This document shows positions 1-7,691 of a stretch of DNA of 24,893 bases, one piece after another. The stretch comes from Alphaproteobacteria bacterium UBA2947 (GTDB lineage: Bacteria; Pseudomonadota; Alphaproteobacteria; Rs-D84). The notes beneath the pieces are model-generated. The model had not been told where the DNA came from and did no database searches. It saw only the letters and a program-made list of their open reading frames with translations. The stretch spans positions 2,192 to 27,084 of the forward strand of contig DEBV01000009.1 in NCBI GenBank assembly GCA_002348925.1. Direction: 5' to 3'. A program made the position numbers and the translations under genes. Each line of letters opens with the position of its first letter. Positions within the stretch are counted from its first letter, which is position 1.

Positions 1-1249
1 CACCGTCTTTGTCGCGTGATTGTTTATAACAAACTGAACCAATACCCGAACCACAAGAACGCATCGCACAAGAAGATATTGTGTCGATACATTTTTCTTG
101 GGTTTTGGCATCAAATTTATCGATAATTTGGTTGATTTTGTCGCTTAATGCAGCAAAACGGCCAAATTCACCGCTGTACATATCATTAAATACTTCATCA
201 ACATTATCAGGGTCTGTTAATACAGATTCTTTTGTCACAGGTTTACCCTTGACCGTCATATAACAGAATCTGTTAGAACCAATTGTTTGTTTACATTCTT
301 GACGAATATAGTTCGCAATATCACGTTTTTCTGTGATTTTAGAAATTTCCATCAAATCTTGGGTTGTGACCGCACGACCACCATTTGTCGCATCAGAGAT
401 TCTTATCAAGATTTCTGGTCTGTCAACAATACATTTATTTGGATTTTTCTGACACGCGTTCAAAATACATTGATCTGTCACTTTGTTGCAAGTTGCAACC
501 GCGTTATTTACAGCCAACGCCGCACCTTCTGCAATCATTTCACCCAATCTTGAAGCACCCGTTGGTGTCAAAGATGCCGCAGCCGTTGTTGACCCAAACA
601 ATTCTGTTTTCCCAGCGCTTTGGCAACGCGCCAATACGGAATCACAAGACATTGCTTGTTTTTTAAATTCTTTGCTGTCGGTACACAATTCGAAATCGGA
701 ACCGCAAACATTTTCTTTGTGCAAACATGATGTGTATTTTTTGATACACTGATCTGTGTTCAACTGATTTTCAATCTTTGCCGCGGTTATCATTTGTCCC
801 AAAACACTGGACGCCGTAGGATATGTGTACGCAGTCACTTCACCATCGGAATTAGTTGTCGCAGCAGTCGCAATCGCGGTCAAATCAGATGTTCCAAATA
901 AACTAGCACGTCCAGCCGCACTGCACTGTGATAAAACATTCAAGCAATTTGGCATTTTTGCGTGCAACAATACCGTATTTGTACATTCTTCGAAATCAGA
1001 ACCACAGGTATCACTGTTCTTGATACAGGATGAATAATTATCGATACAATCAACATCCGCCAGATAAGTCGTTCCTGTTGACGAACTGCTGGTGGTTGTG
1101 CTGGAACTGCCCGCCATGATATAGCCCGCAATAGACGGCAAGCGCGTCGCCATTTTCGTTGTAGTACTTACACGCGAAGTAGCAGCCATAGCCCCTGGAA
1201 TTACAGCTATAATTGACAATAAACTAAGTGTTTTGGTGATAGTTTTCAT
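1..1249 (-). CDS. Cysteine-rich secreted protein, repeat-containing (partial, runs off left edge)
   Basis: An open frame of 416 codons with no stop continues off the left edge, so the C-terminus is missing. It starts at ATG 1249 behind a strong ribosome site (GGAGAAAGGGG). Residues 1-22 form a signal peptide ending in AMA, followed by a Ser/Thr-rich linker (about 48-61). Two cysteine modules share the exact spacing C-x6-C-x6-C-x6-C-x12-C-x6-C (Cys68-109 and Cys168-209) and both contain CGSDFE. A third, different cluster (Cys254-273, C-x6-C-x4-C-x6-C) follows, and a similar cluster recurs near the left edge. So many paired cysteines after a signal peptide suggest a disulfide-bonded periplasmic or surface protein. 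I do not recognise the family. The gene lies downstream of rluD and may have its own promoter. Function unknown; the coding call rests on the open frame, the start site and the repeats. Confidence 0.85.
   Translation of the reverse strand, partial: MKTITKTLSLLSIIAVIPGAMAATSRVSTTTKMATRLPSIAGYIMAGSSSTTTSSSSTGTTYLADVDCIDNYSSCIKNSDTCGSDFEECTNTVLLHAKMPNCLNVLSQCSAAGRASLFGTSDLTAIATAATTNSDGEVTAYTYPTASSVLGQMITAAKIENQLNTDQCIKKYTSCLHKENVCGSDFELCTDSKEFKKQAMSCDSVLARCQSAGKTELFGSTTAAASLTPTGASRLGEMIAEGAALAVNNAVATCNKVTDQCILNACQKNPNKCIVDRPEILIRISDATNGGRAVTTQDLMEISKITEKRDIANYIRQECKQTIGSNRFCYMTVKGKPVTKESVLTDPDNVDEVFNDMYSGEFGRFAALSDKINQIIDKFDAKTQEKCIDTISSCAMRSCGSGIGSVCYKQSRDKDG
623..1048 (-). repeat. Two cysteine modules with a 100-residue period
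   Basis: Codons 68-109 and 168-209 of the secreted protein encode two modules whose six cysteines have identical spacing, exactly 100 residues apart. Both also share CGSDFE and a following SAG(R/K)xxLFG segment. The steps of 7, 7, 7, 13 and 7 residues put four cysteines on a heptad-like register. This is an internal protein duplication; the DNA of the two copies has diverged. Confidence 0.85.
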
Positions 1250-1281
1250 CCCCTTTCTCCATATTACTTTGTATTTATTTT

Positions 1282-1311
1282 ATCATACACGCAAAAATAA
1301 AGAAAGCGAAA
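1282..1311 (-). promoter_or_regulatory. Candidate promoter for the cysteine-rich protein gene
   Basis: Reading the minus strand, a -10-like TATGAT (1282-1287) lies 18 bases after a poor -35-like TTTCGC (1306-1311). It sits in the 84-base gap between rluD and the secreted-protein gene. I see no terminator hairpin in this gap, so read-through from rluD is also possible. Confidence 0.35.
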
Positions 1312-1333
1312 AATGAAAGGTTTTGTATAAAAA

Positions 1334-2293
1334 TTACTCGTTATCTAAAATTTCTTTCAGTTCAATCATGTCGTCAGGCATATGTGCTTTGAAGTGCATT
1401 TTTTCACCCGTCACAGGATGCACAAATTCCAAAATTTCTGCGTGCAACATTTGACCATTGTGATTTTTCAAGAAATCCAACAATTCAGGATCTTTCACAG
1501 AACCAATATGATTCTTTTCGCGACCATAAAGCGGATCACATAACACAGGAAAACCATGCGAAGATAAATGGACCCTGATTTGATGCGTACGACCCGTCAT
1601 AAGTGTACAACGAAACATCGATATATTGCTGCGCGTCCAAACATCCATAACATTAACGATTGTGTGCGCAGGTTTGCCACCTGTCTTTACCATACTCATC
1701 TTTTGACGATTACGGGAAGAACGGGCAATATTGCCTGTGATTTCTGCCCCACCCCAAGGTGGCACATTCCAAACAAACGCGACATATTTACGCGTTAAAT
1801 CGTGCGCTGAAAAAATCTTTACCAGACCACGATATGCGCTATCCGTTTTGGCAAAAACCATCGCACCACTGGTGTCTTTGTCCAAACGATGAACAACCCC
1901 TGGTCTTGTTTGACCACCAAGTGTCGACAAATTCGTGTATGCCAGCAAATTTTGTACCAATGTGCCTGTTTTGTTTCCCGCACTGGGGTACATTACAACG
2001 CCACGTGGTTTATTTATCACGATAATATCATCGTCTTCGTATAAAATTTCCAGTTCAAAATCGGCCCTGACATTGTCATAGGCGACATCAGTTTGTTTTT
2101 CAGCAATTTCAACAACAAATTCATCACCAAGTTTTGTTTTGTCTGACAATTTTAACGCTTTGCCATCAACGCGGGATATTTTGAATTTTTGAATTTCACT
2201 GCGTGAAAATTCAGGCATTTCATTCGATAAAAATTTATCGATTCTGATGCCAACATTTTCTTCGGATACTAAAAAATTTTTTACTGATGTCAT
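1334..2293 (-). CDS. rluD: RluD-type 23S rRNA pseudouridine synthase
   Basis: RluA/RluD family enzyme that converts specific uridines of large-subunit rRNA to pseudouridine. Residues 1-65 look like an S4 RNA-binding domain (IDKFL...FSRSEIQKF). The catalytic domain carries the family motif HRLDKDTSG at 135-143, where Asp138 is the expected nucleophile, and later RTHQIRVHLSS and CDPLYG. At 319 residues the length is normal. I chose ATG 2293 over an in-frame TTG at 2314: the ATG follows the upstream stop by 2 bases and has an AGG a few bases before it, whereas the TTG would overlap the upstream gene. It is the last gene of the minus-strand unit that starts with the pilin-like genes. RluD is likelier than RluC because of its length and S4 domain, but the target uridines cannot be read from sequence. 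Confidence 0.9.
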   Translation of the reverse strand: MTSVKNFLVSEENVGIRIDKFLSNEMPEFSRSEIQKFKISRVDGKALKLSDKTKLGDEFVVEIAEKQTDVAYDNVRADFELEILYEDDDIIVINKPRGVVMYPSAGNKTGTLVQNLLAYTNLSTLGGQTRPGVVHRLDKDTSGAMVFAKTDSAYRGLVKIFSAHDLTRKYVAFVWNVPPWGGAEITGNIARSSRNRQKMSMVKTGGKPAHTIVNVMDVWTRSNISMFRCTLMTGRTHQIRVHLSSHGFPVLCDPLYGREKNHIGSVKDPELLDFLKNHNGQMLHAEILEFVHPVTGEKMHFKAHMPDDMIELKEILDNE

Positions 2294-2295
2294 TT

Positions 2296-2775
2296 TTACC
2301 TGCGCTGTGACCAATCTGGTCCACGTTCACATTTCGAAATATCTATTGTAAAATTGCGTTTTCCTTCAACTGGACAAGTTAAAATTCCAGTAGAGCGTGC
2401 CTGTGTCGCATCTTCTGTTGCATTACGCCAAGCAAAAGAAATATATTCAGGTTGATAAACACAAACTATACGCAAATGCCCTGACATTTTACCCTTTGGC
2501 GAAAGCCATACGCGAACACTGTCCGCTTCACCATAGCAAGGGAACGAGTCAAGGTAATATAATACCAGTCCTTCTTTGACCAACGATTTATCCGTACCTG
2601 TTATTGTTCCCGTATACTGATTCAGCGGTAATCCTGTGACAGCCGCCCAATCAACAGTTGTTGAAAACACACTTACACGTTGTAATGGTGCAGGGGCTGG
2701 TGGTGGCATTGGCGCAACATCTGCAAAAGCACTTGCGCACAAAACGGATAAAAATATTGCGGATAAAATCCTCAT
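2296..2775 (-). CDS. Small secreted protein of unknown function
   Basis: A 159-residue protein with a clear signal peptide (residues 1-18, ending ASAFA) followed by a Pro/Ala-rich stretch (about 22-32). The mature part has four cysteines, in FPCYG, RIVCVY, ILTCPV and SKCERG, probably two disulfides in the periplasm, and looks beta-rich. Its ATG overlaps the TGA of the zinc-ribbon gene upstream (ATGA), with an AGGA ribosome site, so the two are probably translationally coupled. rluD begins 2 bases after its stop. I do not recognise the family. The overlap with a membrane-anchored zinc-ribbon protein hints at a shared envelope role, which is inference only. Confidence 0.8.
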   Translation of the reverse strand: MRILSAIFLSVLCASAFADVAPMPPPAPAPLQRVSVFSTTVDWAAVTGLPLNQYTGTITGTDKSLVKEGLVLYYLDSFPCYGEADSVRVWLSPKGKMSGHLRIVCVYQPEYISFAWRNATEDATQARSTGILTCPVEGKRNFTIDISKCERGPDWSQRR

Positions 2776-3281
2776 TTTGATTCCTTTAATTCAACAGACA
2801 ATCTTTTTACATTTGTTGGATCTACTGATAACACATGGTTAAAAGTCACTGTGGTTTTTGCTTCCAATAATGTTGCTGGCGGCATAAATGTCTGACGCGA
2901 CAGAACATTGCCCAATGCATCGTATGAAACAATTATTATATTTGGCAAACCATATATATCATCTGTCGTGTTTGTAATATCCCCAGAAACAAAAATACGT
3001 TTGTCGCCCTTGTCATCTAAAATCGTGTGAATATTTTTTTCGTCTATCTTTGTGACAAGCGGATGTTTTTTACTGTTTCCAGAAAAATTAACAATAACAA
3101 CAAAAGAAAATATACACGCTGCAATAAAAGCACAGGTCGCTGCAATAAATTTTATCATTGTCTTTTGAGAAATCTGTTTCCGCGGTGTCCAAACATGTCC
3201 ACATACAGCACATTTTACTGGGGCATTTGGCGCGCGTTCCAAATTATATTCTGTTTTACAAAAATCACATACTATTTTCAT
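2772..3281 (-). CDS. Zinc-ribbon (MJ0042-type) membrane-anchored protein
   Basis: A 169-residue protein with an N-terminal zinc ribbon: Cys5-x2-Cys8 and Cys24-x2-Cys27, in the MJ0042 / zinc_ribbon_5 style common in alphaproteobacteria. A single transmembrane segment follows (about 43-66). The C-terminal part has the pattern of a DUF3426/FxLYD-like periplasmic beta domain (FVSGDITNTTDD, then IIVSYDALGNVLSRQTF). The predicted topology is a cytoplasmic zinc ribbon with an outer beta domain. It starts at ATG 3281 behind GAGGT. It lies 36 bases after the last pilin-like gene on the same strand and overlaps the next gene by 4 bases. The domain architecture is well supported, but the function of this family is not known to me. 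Confidence 0.82.
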   Translation of the reverse strand: MKIVCDFCKTEYNLERAPNAPVKCAVCGHVWTPRKQISQKTMIKFIAATCAFIAACIFSFVVIVNFSGNSKKHPLVTKIDEKNIHTILDDKGDKRIFVSGDITNTTDDIYGLPNIIIVSYDALGNVLSRQTFMPPATLLEAKTTVTFNHVLSVDPTNVKRLSVELKESK

Positions 3282-3317
3282 AACCGACCTCGTTTAGTAC
3301 TCTTATATCACAAAATA

Positions 3318-4631
3318 TTACAAATTCAACAATTCATATTTTGCGCGTATTTGCGTTTGCATATTGTTAATCGCATTTATGTAATCTGCAACTGTTGCGT
3401 TCGCATTTGCCGAAACACCACTAAACACACTAGTTGCGATTGTTCCAGAATTTGATTCCATAGCAATTATTATGGACGCCATACGCGAAAGTTCTGGGCT
3501 GTTTATATCAACAAAACGTGCCTTTTTGTTTTTTATATCCCAATAAAAAGAAGAATCTTTCGAATCTTGTATTTTTTCGGTAATTGTCAACTGTGGCGTC
3601 ACAGAACCTGTATATCCAACTGAAACATAAGCCGCACTTATGCGTCCCAAAACCAAATCCATATCTCCAATTATTCTTAACGACGAAGATTTCCCTGACG
3701 TGGACGCAACACTAAAACCGCTTAGAGTCAAAGTATTAACATACAAATCATTTGTACTGAACGATGAGAATTTTGCAGAATCTGCCAATGTCAAAGTACC
3801 GTTTACATTTAAAGTACGCGAATCCGCTGTTAACGCACCGTTTACAACCGCACTGTTTGCCGAAAAGATAGAATCTATTGTAGACCGATTGGCAAAAACC
3901 AATGTTCCAACATCTAATTTTCCAACTTTTAATTTTTCATCAAATTGTGCTTTGTACGCATCCAAAAAGCGAATACTTTTTATATCATGTCCGTCCAAAT
4001 TTAACGCGGATTGCATTGTTGCATCACCTTCATTGTCAGACGGTACACGCCACAAATATTCAGCATTTCCGCGTTTTACATTTGTTGTTCCAATTAAACC
4101 CTTGGTGTTTTTTAATCCAAAATCTGATGCTTGACTTCTAAAAACGCCAAAACCGCCATATGTGGCATCGCCTTCTACAAATCCGAATTTTCCGCCACCC
4201 AGATTGACTATTTCACGTGTACGCATGGGGGTTATATCTGTATTGTTTAAAATGACAATTCCTTGCAGCACAGATTGGTCATTATTGTCTGCAGATTTTA
4301 ATACACGCAACTGATAATCTTTGCCATAAGTTGTCGCAATATATTCTGGCAATCCATAATTTATCAGTTCTTCTATTTTTACACGCGTTATGTTTTTGCC
4401 TTTGGGGCGCATTAAATCGGTTTTATTTTCAACAATATATCTTTCCAACGCACTTTGAACATTTTCCATTTGTTTAGTTATGGCTATATTTTTAGCCCTT
4501 TCAACCGCGGTTTGCTGATAACGAAAAACAAATGGTATAACTATCGCAGCCAACGCGATTGTCATCATAAGTTCAACCAGCATTCCACCGCGTTGTTCAT
4601 TTTTACAAAAAATCCAGTTTTTCTTTTTCAT
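3318..4631 (-). CDS. PilV-like large pseudopilin (third of three)
   Basis: A 437-residue type IV prepilin-like protein. The N-terminus has a short basic leader, a predicted prepilin peptidase site between Gly15 and Gly16, Glu20 at mature position +5, and a hydrophobic helix (about 17-39). A helical region follows (MENVQSALERYI), then a pilin-like head (INYGLPEYI, VNLGGGKFGFV). A hinge at EYLWRVP...LNLDGHDI resembles the constant region of shufflon-type PilV adhesins (Bac_shufflon family). The remainder is a Ser/Thr/Asn-rich tail of short beta-like repeats, the position where PilV carries its variable tip. ATG 4631 overlaps the upstream stop (TAATG), so I prefer it to a TTG at 4646. Probable role: minor or tip pilin in a type IVb-like pilus. 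Prepilin class is firm; PilV kinship is from memory of the family pattern. Confidence 0.78.
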   Translation of the reverse strand: MKKKNWIFCKNEQRGGMLVELMMTIALAAIVIPFVFRYQQTAVERAKNIAITKQMENVQSALERYIVENKTDLMRPKGKNITRVKIEELINYGLPEYIATTYGKDYQLRVLKSADNNDQSVLQGIVILNNTDITPMRTREIVNLGGGKFGFVEGDATYGGFGVFRSQASDFGLKNTKGLIGTTNVKRGNAEYLWRVPSDNEGDATMQSALNLDGHDIKSIRFLDAYKAQFDEKLKVGKLDVGTLVFANRSTIDSIFSANSAVVNGALTADSRTLNVNGTLTLADSAKFSSFSTNDLYVNTLTLSGFSVASTSGKSSSLRIIGDMDLVLGRISAAYVSVGYTGSVTPQLTITEKIQDSKDSSFYWDIKNKKARFVDINSPELSRMASIIIAMESNSGTIATSVFSGVSANANATVADYINAINNMQTQIRAKYELLNL

Positions 4632-5827
4632 TATCTTGTCTGCCAATCTTTTGATACTATTTTGCTAAATTCGTCTGCATCTGGCACAGGTGGTACAGAC
4701 GCACGTGTTAAAATCAGTTTTGAAAAAGACGGTGAGGTCAAGGACGGAAAATACCAACTGCCTATTTTTAACGGGGCGGTTCCTGCCAATAACAGTTCAC
4801 CCGAAACAGTTATACCAAAATTTTCAAAAAACACTAAATCTGTTGCAGATAAATAAGGCGTTAAAAGTTTATTCATCGAAATACCACTGAAACCAGAAAC
4901 AGTTGTGCCACTGGCTGATTTCAAAACCAAATTACCCGCCACATTAACAGAATTACCAATTGTTGCCCTGTCCACAATTAAACGACCACTTGTAGTATAT
5001 TTATCACCATTTAATTTATCTGCCTTGATAAGATTAAAACCACTTGTATCACCCGTCACACGCAGGGAAGAAAATGTTATATTATCAGAACTAAGATTTG
5101 CCCCTGATGAAAAATACACAGTGTTTGTATCAACAACATCAGATTCTAAAAATACTGCATCTGCATCTATGACTTTCGCAGACAGCGCATCTATATCTGC
5201 GGCATTATACACATTAAAATTATTCATGTGTAAGTTTCGAAGCATCTTGTTAAGTCCATCTTCGCCCATTGTTCCACGATGCAAAAATCTAGATTTATCT
5301 GCACCTTCAAAATCATGAGATATTCTGAAAATCAAATCGCCAACATAAAAATCATTTGGGGCAGACACAGCCCAACTTTGCGAATAAGCAATTCCGTCTT
5401 CACGAACAACCGCAGCGTCTTCACCGATTTGTTTTGCGATATTTGCCGCACGAAAATCAGAAACGCCTGTATCAAAAGCCAAATAAACATCCGTTATAGA
5501 CGCACCATTAACTTTATATTTATCAACATACCCACTGTGTACAAGTGGCGATATTTTTGCCAGTTCTTCTTCTGATAATTTTACTTCTGCTGTTTCAGCC
5601 CATTTTTCATGGTTAACACGAACATAATTTATAACATCGTCACGCAATTCAACAATTTCATTTGCACGCGCAATATCTTGTGATTCATTGGACATTTCAA
5701 TAATTTGATTGTACATAAACGGCGAAACAGCAATCACAACAGCAACAGCCAACACCACTTCTGTCAGTGTTGCGCCACGCATATTTTCCGCGTTTAATCT
5801 TTCAAAATAATTTTTACATACAATCAT
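4631..5827 (-). CDS. PilV-like large pseudopilin (second of three)
   Basis: A 398-residue prepilin-like protein. The leader ends in MRG (16-18), giving a predicted cleavage Gly18|Ala19, Glu23 at mature +5 and a hydrophobic helix to about residue 40. It continues with a long helix, a compact head with a DFYVGDLIFRISHD segment, a hinge at RFLHRGTMGEDGLNKM followed by LHMNNFNVYNAADIDAL, and a tail of beta-like repeats rich in Ser, Thr and Asp. This layout matches its two neighbours, though the sequences are strongly diverged. ATG 5827 overlaps the end of the upstream gene by 14 bases; Met16 is an alternative start that would leave almost no leader. Likely a pilus-tip or minor pseudopilin needing an inner-membrane prepilin peptidase not in this window. 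Confidence 0.77.
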   Translation of the reverse strand: MIVCKNYFERLNAENMRGATLTEVVLAVAVVIAVSPFMYNQIIEMSNESQDIARANEIVELRDDVINYVRVNHEKWAETAEVKLSEEELAKISPLVHSGYVDKYKVNGASITDVYLAFDTGVSDFRAANIAKQIGEDAAVVREDGIAYSQSWAVSAPNDFYVGDLIFRISHDFEGADKSRFLHRGTMGEDGLNKMLRNLHMNNFNVYNAADIDALSAKVIDADAVFLESDVVDTNTVYFSSGANLSSDNITFSSLRVTGDTSGFNLIKADKLNGDKYTTSGRLIVDRATIGNSVNVAGNLVLKSASGTTVSGFSGISMNKLLTPYLSATDLVFFENFGITVSGELLLAGTAPLKIGSWYFPSLTSPSFSKLILTRASVPPVPDADEFSKIVSKDWQTR

Positions 5828-7166
5828 CGCGACCGCTCTGCAAACATTGTTTTATATTTATTCTTGTTTCTAAACGCTGCCAAAAAACATATTGGCAAAT
5901 TATATTTTGTGCCAAAGATTTACTGTTATATTGAACATCCATTTGACTGATTATGTCTTTACAAGAAATTATTTTACCGCTTGTATCTTTTGGATCTGCT
6001 ATGATTTCAAAAGAATCATTATTTATGCCATCAACCAAAACATCTGGCAAAAGAGAAGTTCCCGCAGGTCTTATATCGACCAATAAAACACCAGATTGAC
6101 CATTTAACAAACCATAAGATGTTTGATCGCGCAATGATATATTGGCTGCATATATATTTTTTACATCTATACCCTTGTTGGTAACATAAGCTAATTTTTC
6201 TGGATCGATATAAACATCTTGACCACGCGACGCATCTAAATAAGAACCTATATCCAATCTGTCAACTGTAAAACTGAAATTATCTGCAAGAACCGAACCA
6301 CGAACAACCCAATCCGAAGGCCCATCAAAACCAGTGCGACCTTCCGTCATAGAAAAATCATATACTGACGCAGTATTCGATTCAAAACCACCAGTCGTTC
6401 CAAATCTGGAGATTGTACGCAATGACGCAGACCCAGTATTTATTTTACCGCGGGACAAAGACAGTGCTGCACTGCCATCTGCGCTTTGAAACACCGCTTT
6501 GTTCGCATATAAATCTGAAATCTTGTTTTTAGACTTCTTGTTTTCTTCTACGCCATAAAGAGACAAGGTTGTAAATTGTGCGCTTTCAAAAGCACCATTT
6601 CTGGCAAACAAAACACCTATTTTATCTATGCTTTTATCGCCCATATCCAGTTCTGACAAAAAGCCGACCTGTTCATCTGTTTCCTTTTTAGAAACTATAT
6701 CGCTGTATTTTATATCAAGGGGTATATCAACTTCGATATTGTTGCCATTTACGTGTGCATAAAAACCAATTCTGCGGGACAATTCTGCTAACTGAACTTT
6801 TGACAATTTACCCCCAGAAATATTTATAAAAGCGAAAACACCTTCTTCGTTTTTATCTATGACCAACGATATGTTTTGATTAAAATATGTTTTCGGCTGA
6901 TATCCCAACGGCAACCCATAATTTTCCAAAACAGAAACAAACTCTTCCCCACTTAATTCTTGTTTTTTATACGGCAAATTATCTTTTTCTTCATACAAAT
7001 ATACACGCGCAGCACCATATGCAGATTCTATTTGTTCTGTTGCAGCATACATTTGAGCAGCGGTATCACGCGATGAAATACTGCGCGCAAAAAACGGCAT
7101 AAAAGCAAAAACCAGCGTCAATGCCAGCAACGCTTGCAACAAGAAATTACCTGACTGTTTTTGCAA
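5814..7166 (-). CDS. PilV-like large pseudopilin with Gln at +5 (first of three)
   Basis: A 450-residue prepilin-like protein opening the minus-strand unit. The start is TTG 7166, supported by a strong AGGAGGGG ribosome site at correct spacing and by the absence of an in-frame ATG there. The leader is six residues ending in Gly6. The predicted mature helix begins NFLLQALLALTLVFAFM, so position +5 is Gln11 instead of the usual Glu. After the helix come an amphipathic segment (about 30-60), a head with ENYGLPLGYQP and INISGGKLSK, a hinge around GFLSELDMGDKSIDKIG, and a long beta-like tail. A Glu5-less member recalls GspK, the tip pseudopilin of type II secretion. The C-terminus has a short cysteine-containing region not seen in the other two. 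Function inferred from class only. Confidence 0.76.
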   Translation of the reverse strand: MQKQSGNFLLQALLALTLVFAFMPFFARSISSRDTAAQMYAATEQIESAYGAARVYLYEEKDNLPYKKQELSGEEFVSVLENYGLPLGYQPKTYFNQNISLVIDKNEEGVFAFINISGGKLSKVQLAELSRRIGFYAHVNGNNIEVDIPLDIKYSDIVSKKETDEQVGFLSELDMGDKSIDKIGVLFARNGAFESAQFTTLSLYGVEENKKSKNKISDLYANKAVFQSADGSAALSLSRGKINTGSASLRTISRFGTTGGFESNTASVYDFSMTEGRTGFDGPSDWVVRGSVLADNFSFTVDRLDIGSYLDASRGQDVYIDPEKLAYVTNKGIDVKNIYAANISLRDQTSYGLLNGQSGVLLVDIRPAGTSLLPDVLVDGINNDSFEIIADPKDTSGKIISCKDIISQMDVQYNSKSLAQNIICQYVFWQRLETRINIKQCLQSGRDDCM

Positions 7167-7186
7167 ATGCCCCTCCTACGAAGATA

Positions 7187-7215
7187 AGCATAGCAATTGA
7201 AAAAAATTATTGCAA
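7187..7215 (-). promoter_or_regulatory. Promoter of the pilin-like operon (minus strand)
   Basis: On the minus strand, -35 TTGCAA (7210-7215), a 17-base spacer and -10 TATGCT (7187-7192) precede the TTG start at 7166. TTGCAA is its own reverse complement and is also the -35 box of the plus-strand promoter, so the two promoters overlap. Confidence 0.55.
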
Positions 7216-7238
7216 TCAGTTTTAAGATGCTTTAATAT
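7210..7238 (+). promoter_or_regulatory. Promoter of the DUF4167-like gene (plus strand)
   Basis: -35 TTGCAA (7210-7215), a 17-base spacer and -10 TAATAT (7233-7238) put the start site near 7245. The palindromic -35 box is shared with the divergent pilin-operon promoter. Confidence 0.55.
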
Positions 7239-7313
7239 TAAATTGTTGAAGAACAAATAATGAATTTATGTTTGTTATTTGAAAAGTATATTTCCTTAGA
7301 AAAAGAAAGAAAA

Positions 7314-7628
7314 ATGCCAAGTAAAAAGAACCAAACATCTGTGGGACAGATGATTCAGCGCTGTCATAAATGGCGTCAAAAAAGAAAACAATATATCGAT
7401 CAAGCACGTCAGACAAGCGATGAAATCGAACGCGAACGCCTTTTGCAGACTGCGGAACACTATGGTCGCATTGTAAACGAAGAACAAATAAAAATCGATT
7501 CCCAACGTGATCCAAAAGACAAGGCGCAAAACATCGAAGAAACATCTGTAAACACAGAAAACACAGAAAACACAGATAATGATGATGACGAAATGGGCTT
7601 TCCAGATTTCATCGCAAATTTAAAATAA
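7314..7628 (+). CDS. DUF4167-like protein
   Basis: A basic N-terminal segment (MPSKKNQ to RQKRKQ) is followed by a helical stretch resembling the DUF4167 core found almost only in alphaproteobacteria: YIDQARQTSDEIERERLLQTAEHYGRIV, compared with the family pattern Y..LARDA...G....A.NYLQHAEHY.RI. An acidic Asn/Thr/Glu/Asp-rich tail (about 72-94) and a short hydrophobic end follow. I chose ATG 7314 (104 residues); an in-frame ATG at 7260 would add 18 residues that do not look like the family, and neither start has a strong ribosome site. The family is thought to be cytoplasmic and nucleic-acid associated; its role is not established. Confidence 0.72.
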   Translation: MPSKKNQTSVGQMIQRCHKWRQKRKQYIDQARQTSDEIERERLLQTAEHYGRIVNEEQIKIDSQRDPKDKAQNIEETSVNTENTENTDNDDDEMGFPDFIANLK

Positions 7629-7644
7629 TTCGGTCTGTTTTTTA

Positions 7645-7672
7645 TTGAAATTGTACATTTATCTGCTATGCT
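7645..7672 (+). promoter_or_regulatory. dnaX promoter
   Basis: -35 TTGAAA (7645-7650), a 16-base spacer and -10 TATGCT (7667-7672) lie just before dnaX. The -10 box contains the upstream ATG at 7668, which therefore cannot be the translation start and supports ATG 7692. Confidence 0.55.
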
Positions 7673-7691
7673 TTTCGACAAAGGAAGCATT

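Noticed and set aside
940..1131. Short minus-strand frame inside the cysteine-rich gene region
   Set aside because: It is out of frame with the larger open frame running from 1249 to the edge, which has the signal peptide, ribosome site and repeats.
4631..7166. Possible shufflon: switchable PilV tails flanked by inverted 19-bp-type repeats
   Set aside because: I saw no repeated recombination sites between or within the three genes and no invertase gene nearby; the three tails belong to complete, separately started genes.
7260..7313. Upstream in-frame ATG for the DUF4167-like gene
   Set aside because: The 18 extra residues are hydrophobic and unlike the basic start of this family, and the 5' leader would be only about 15 bases. 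Not fully excluded.
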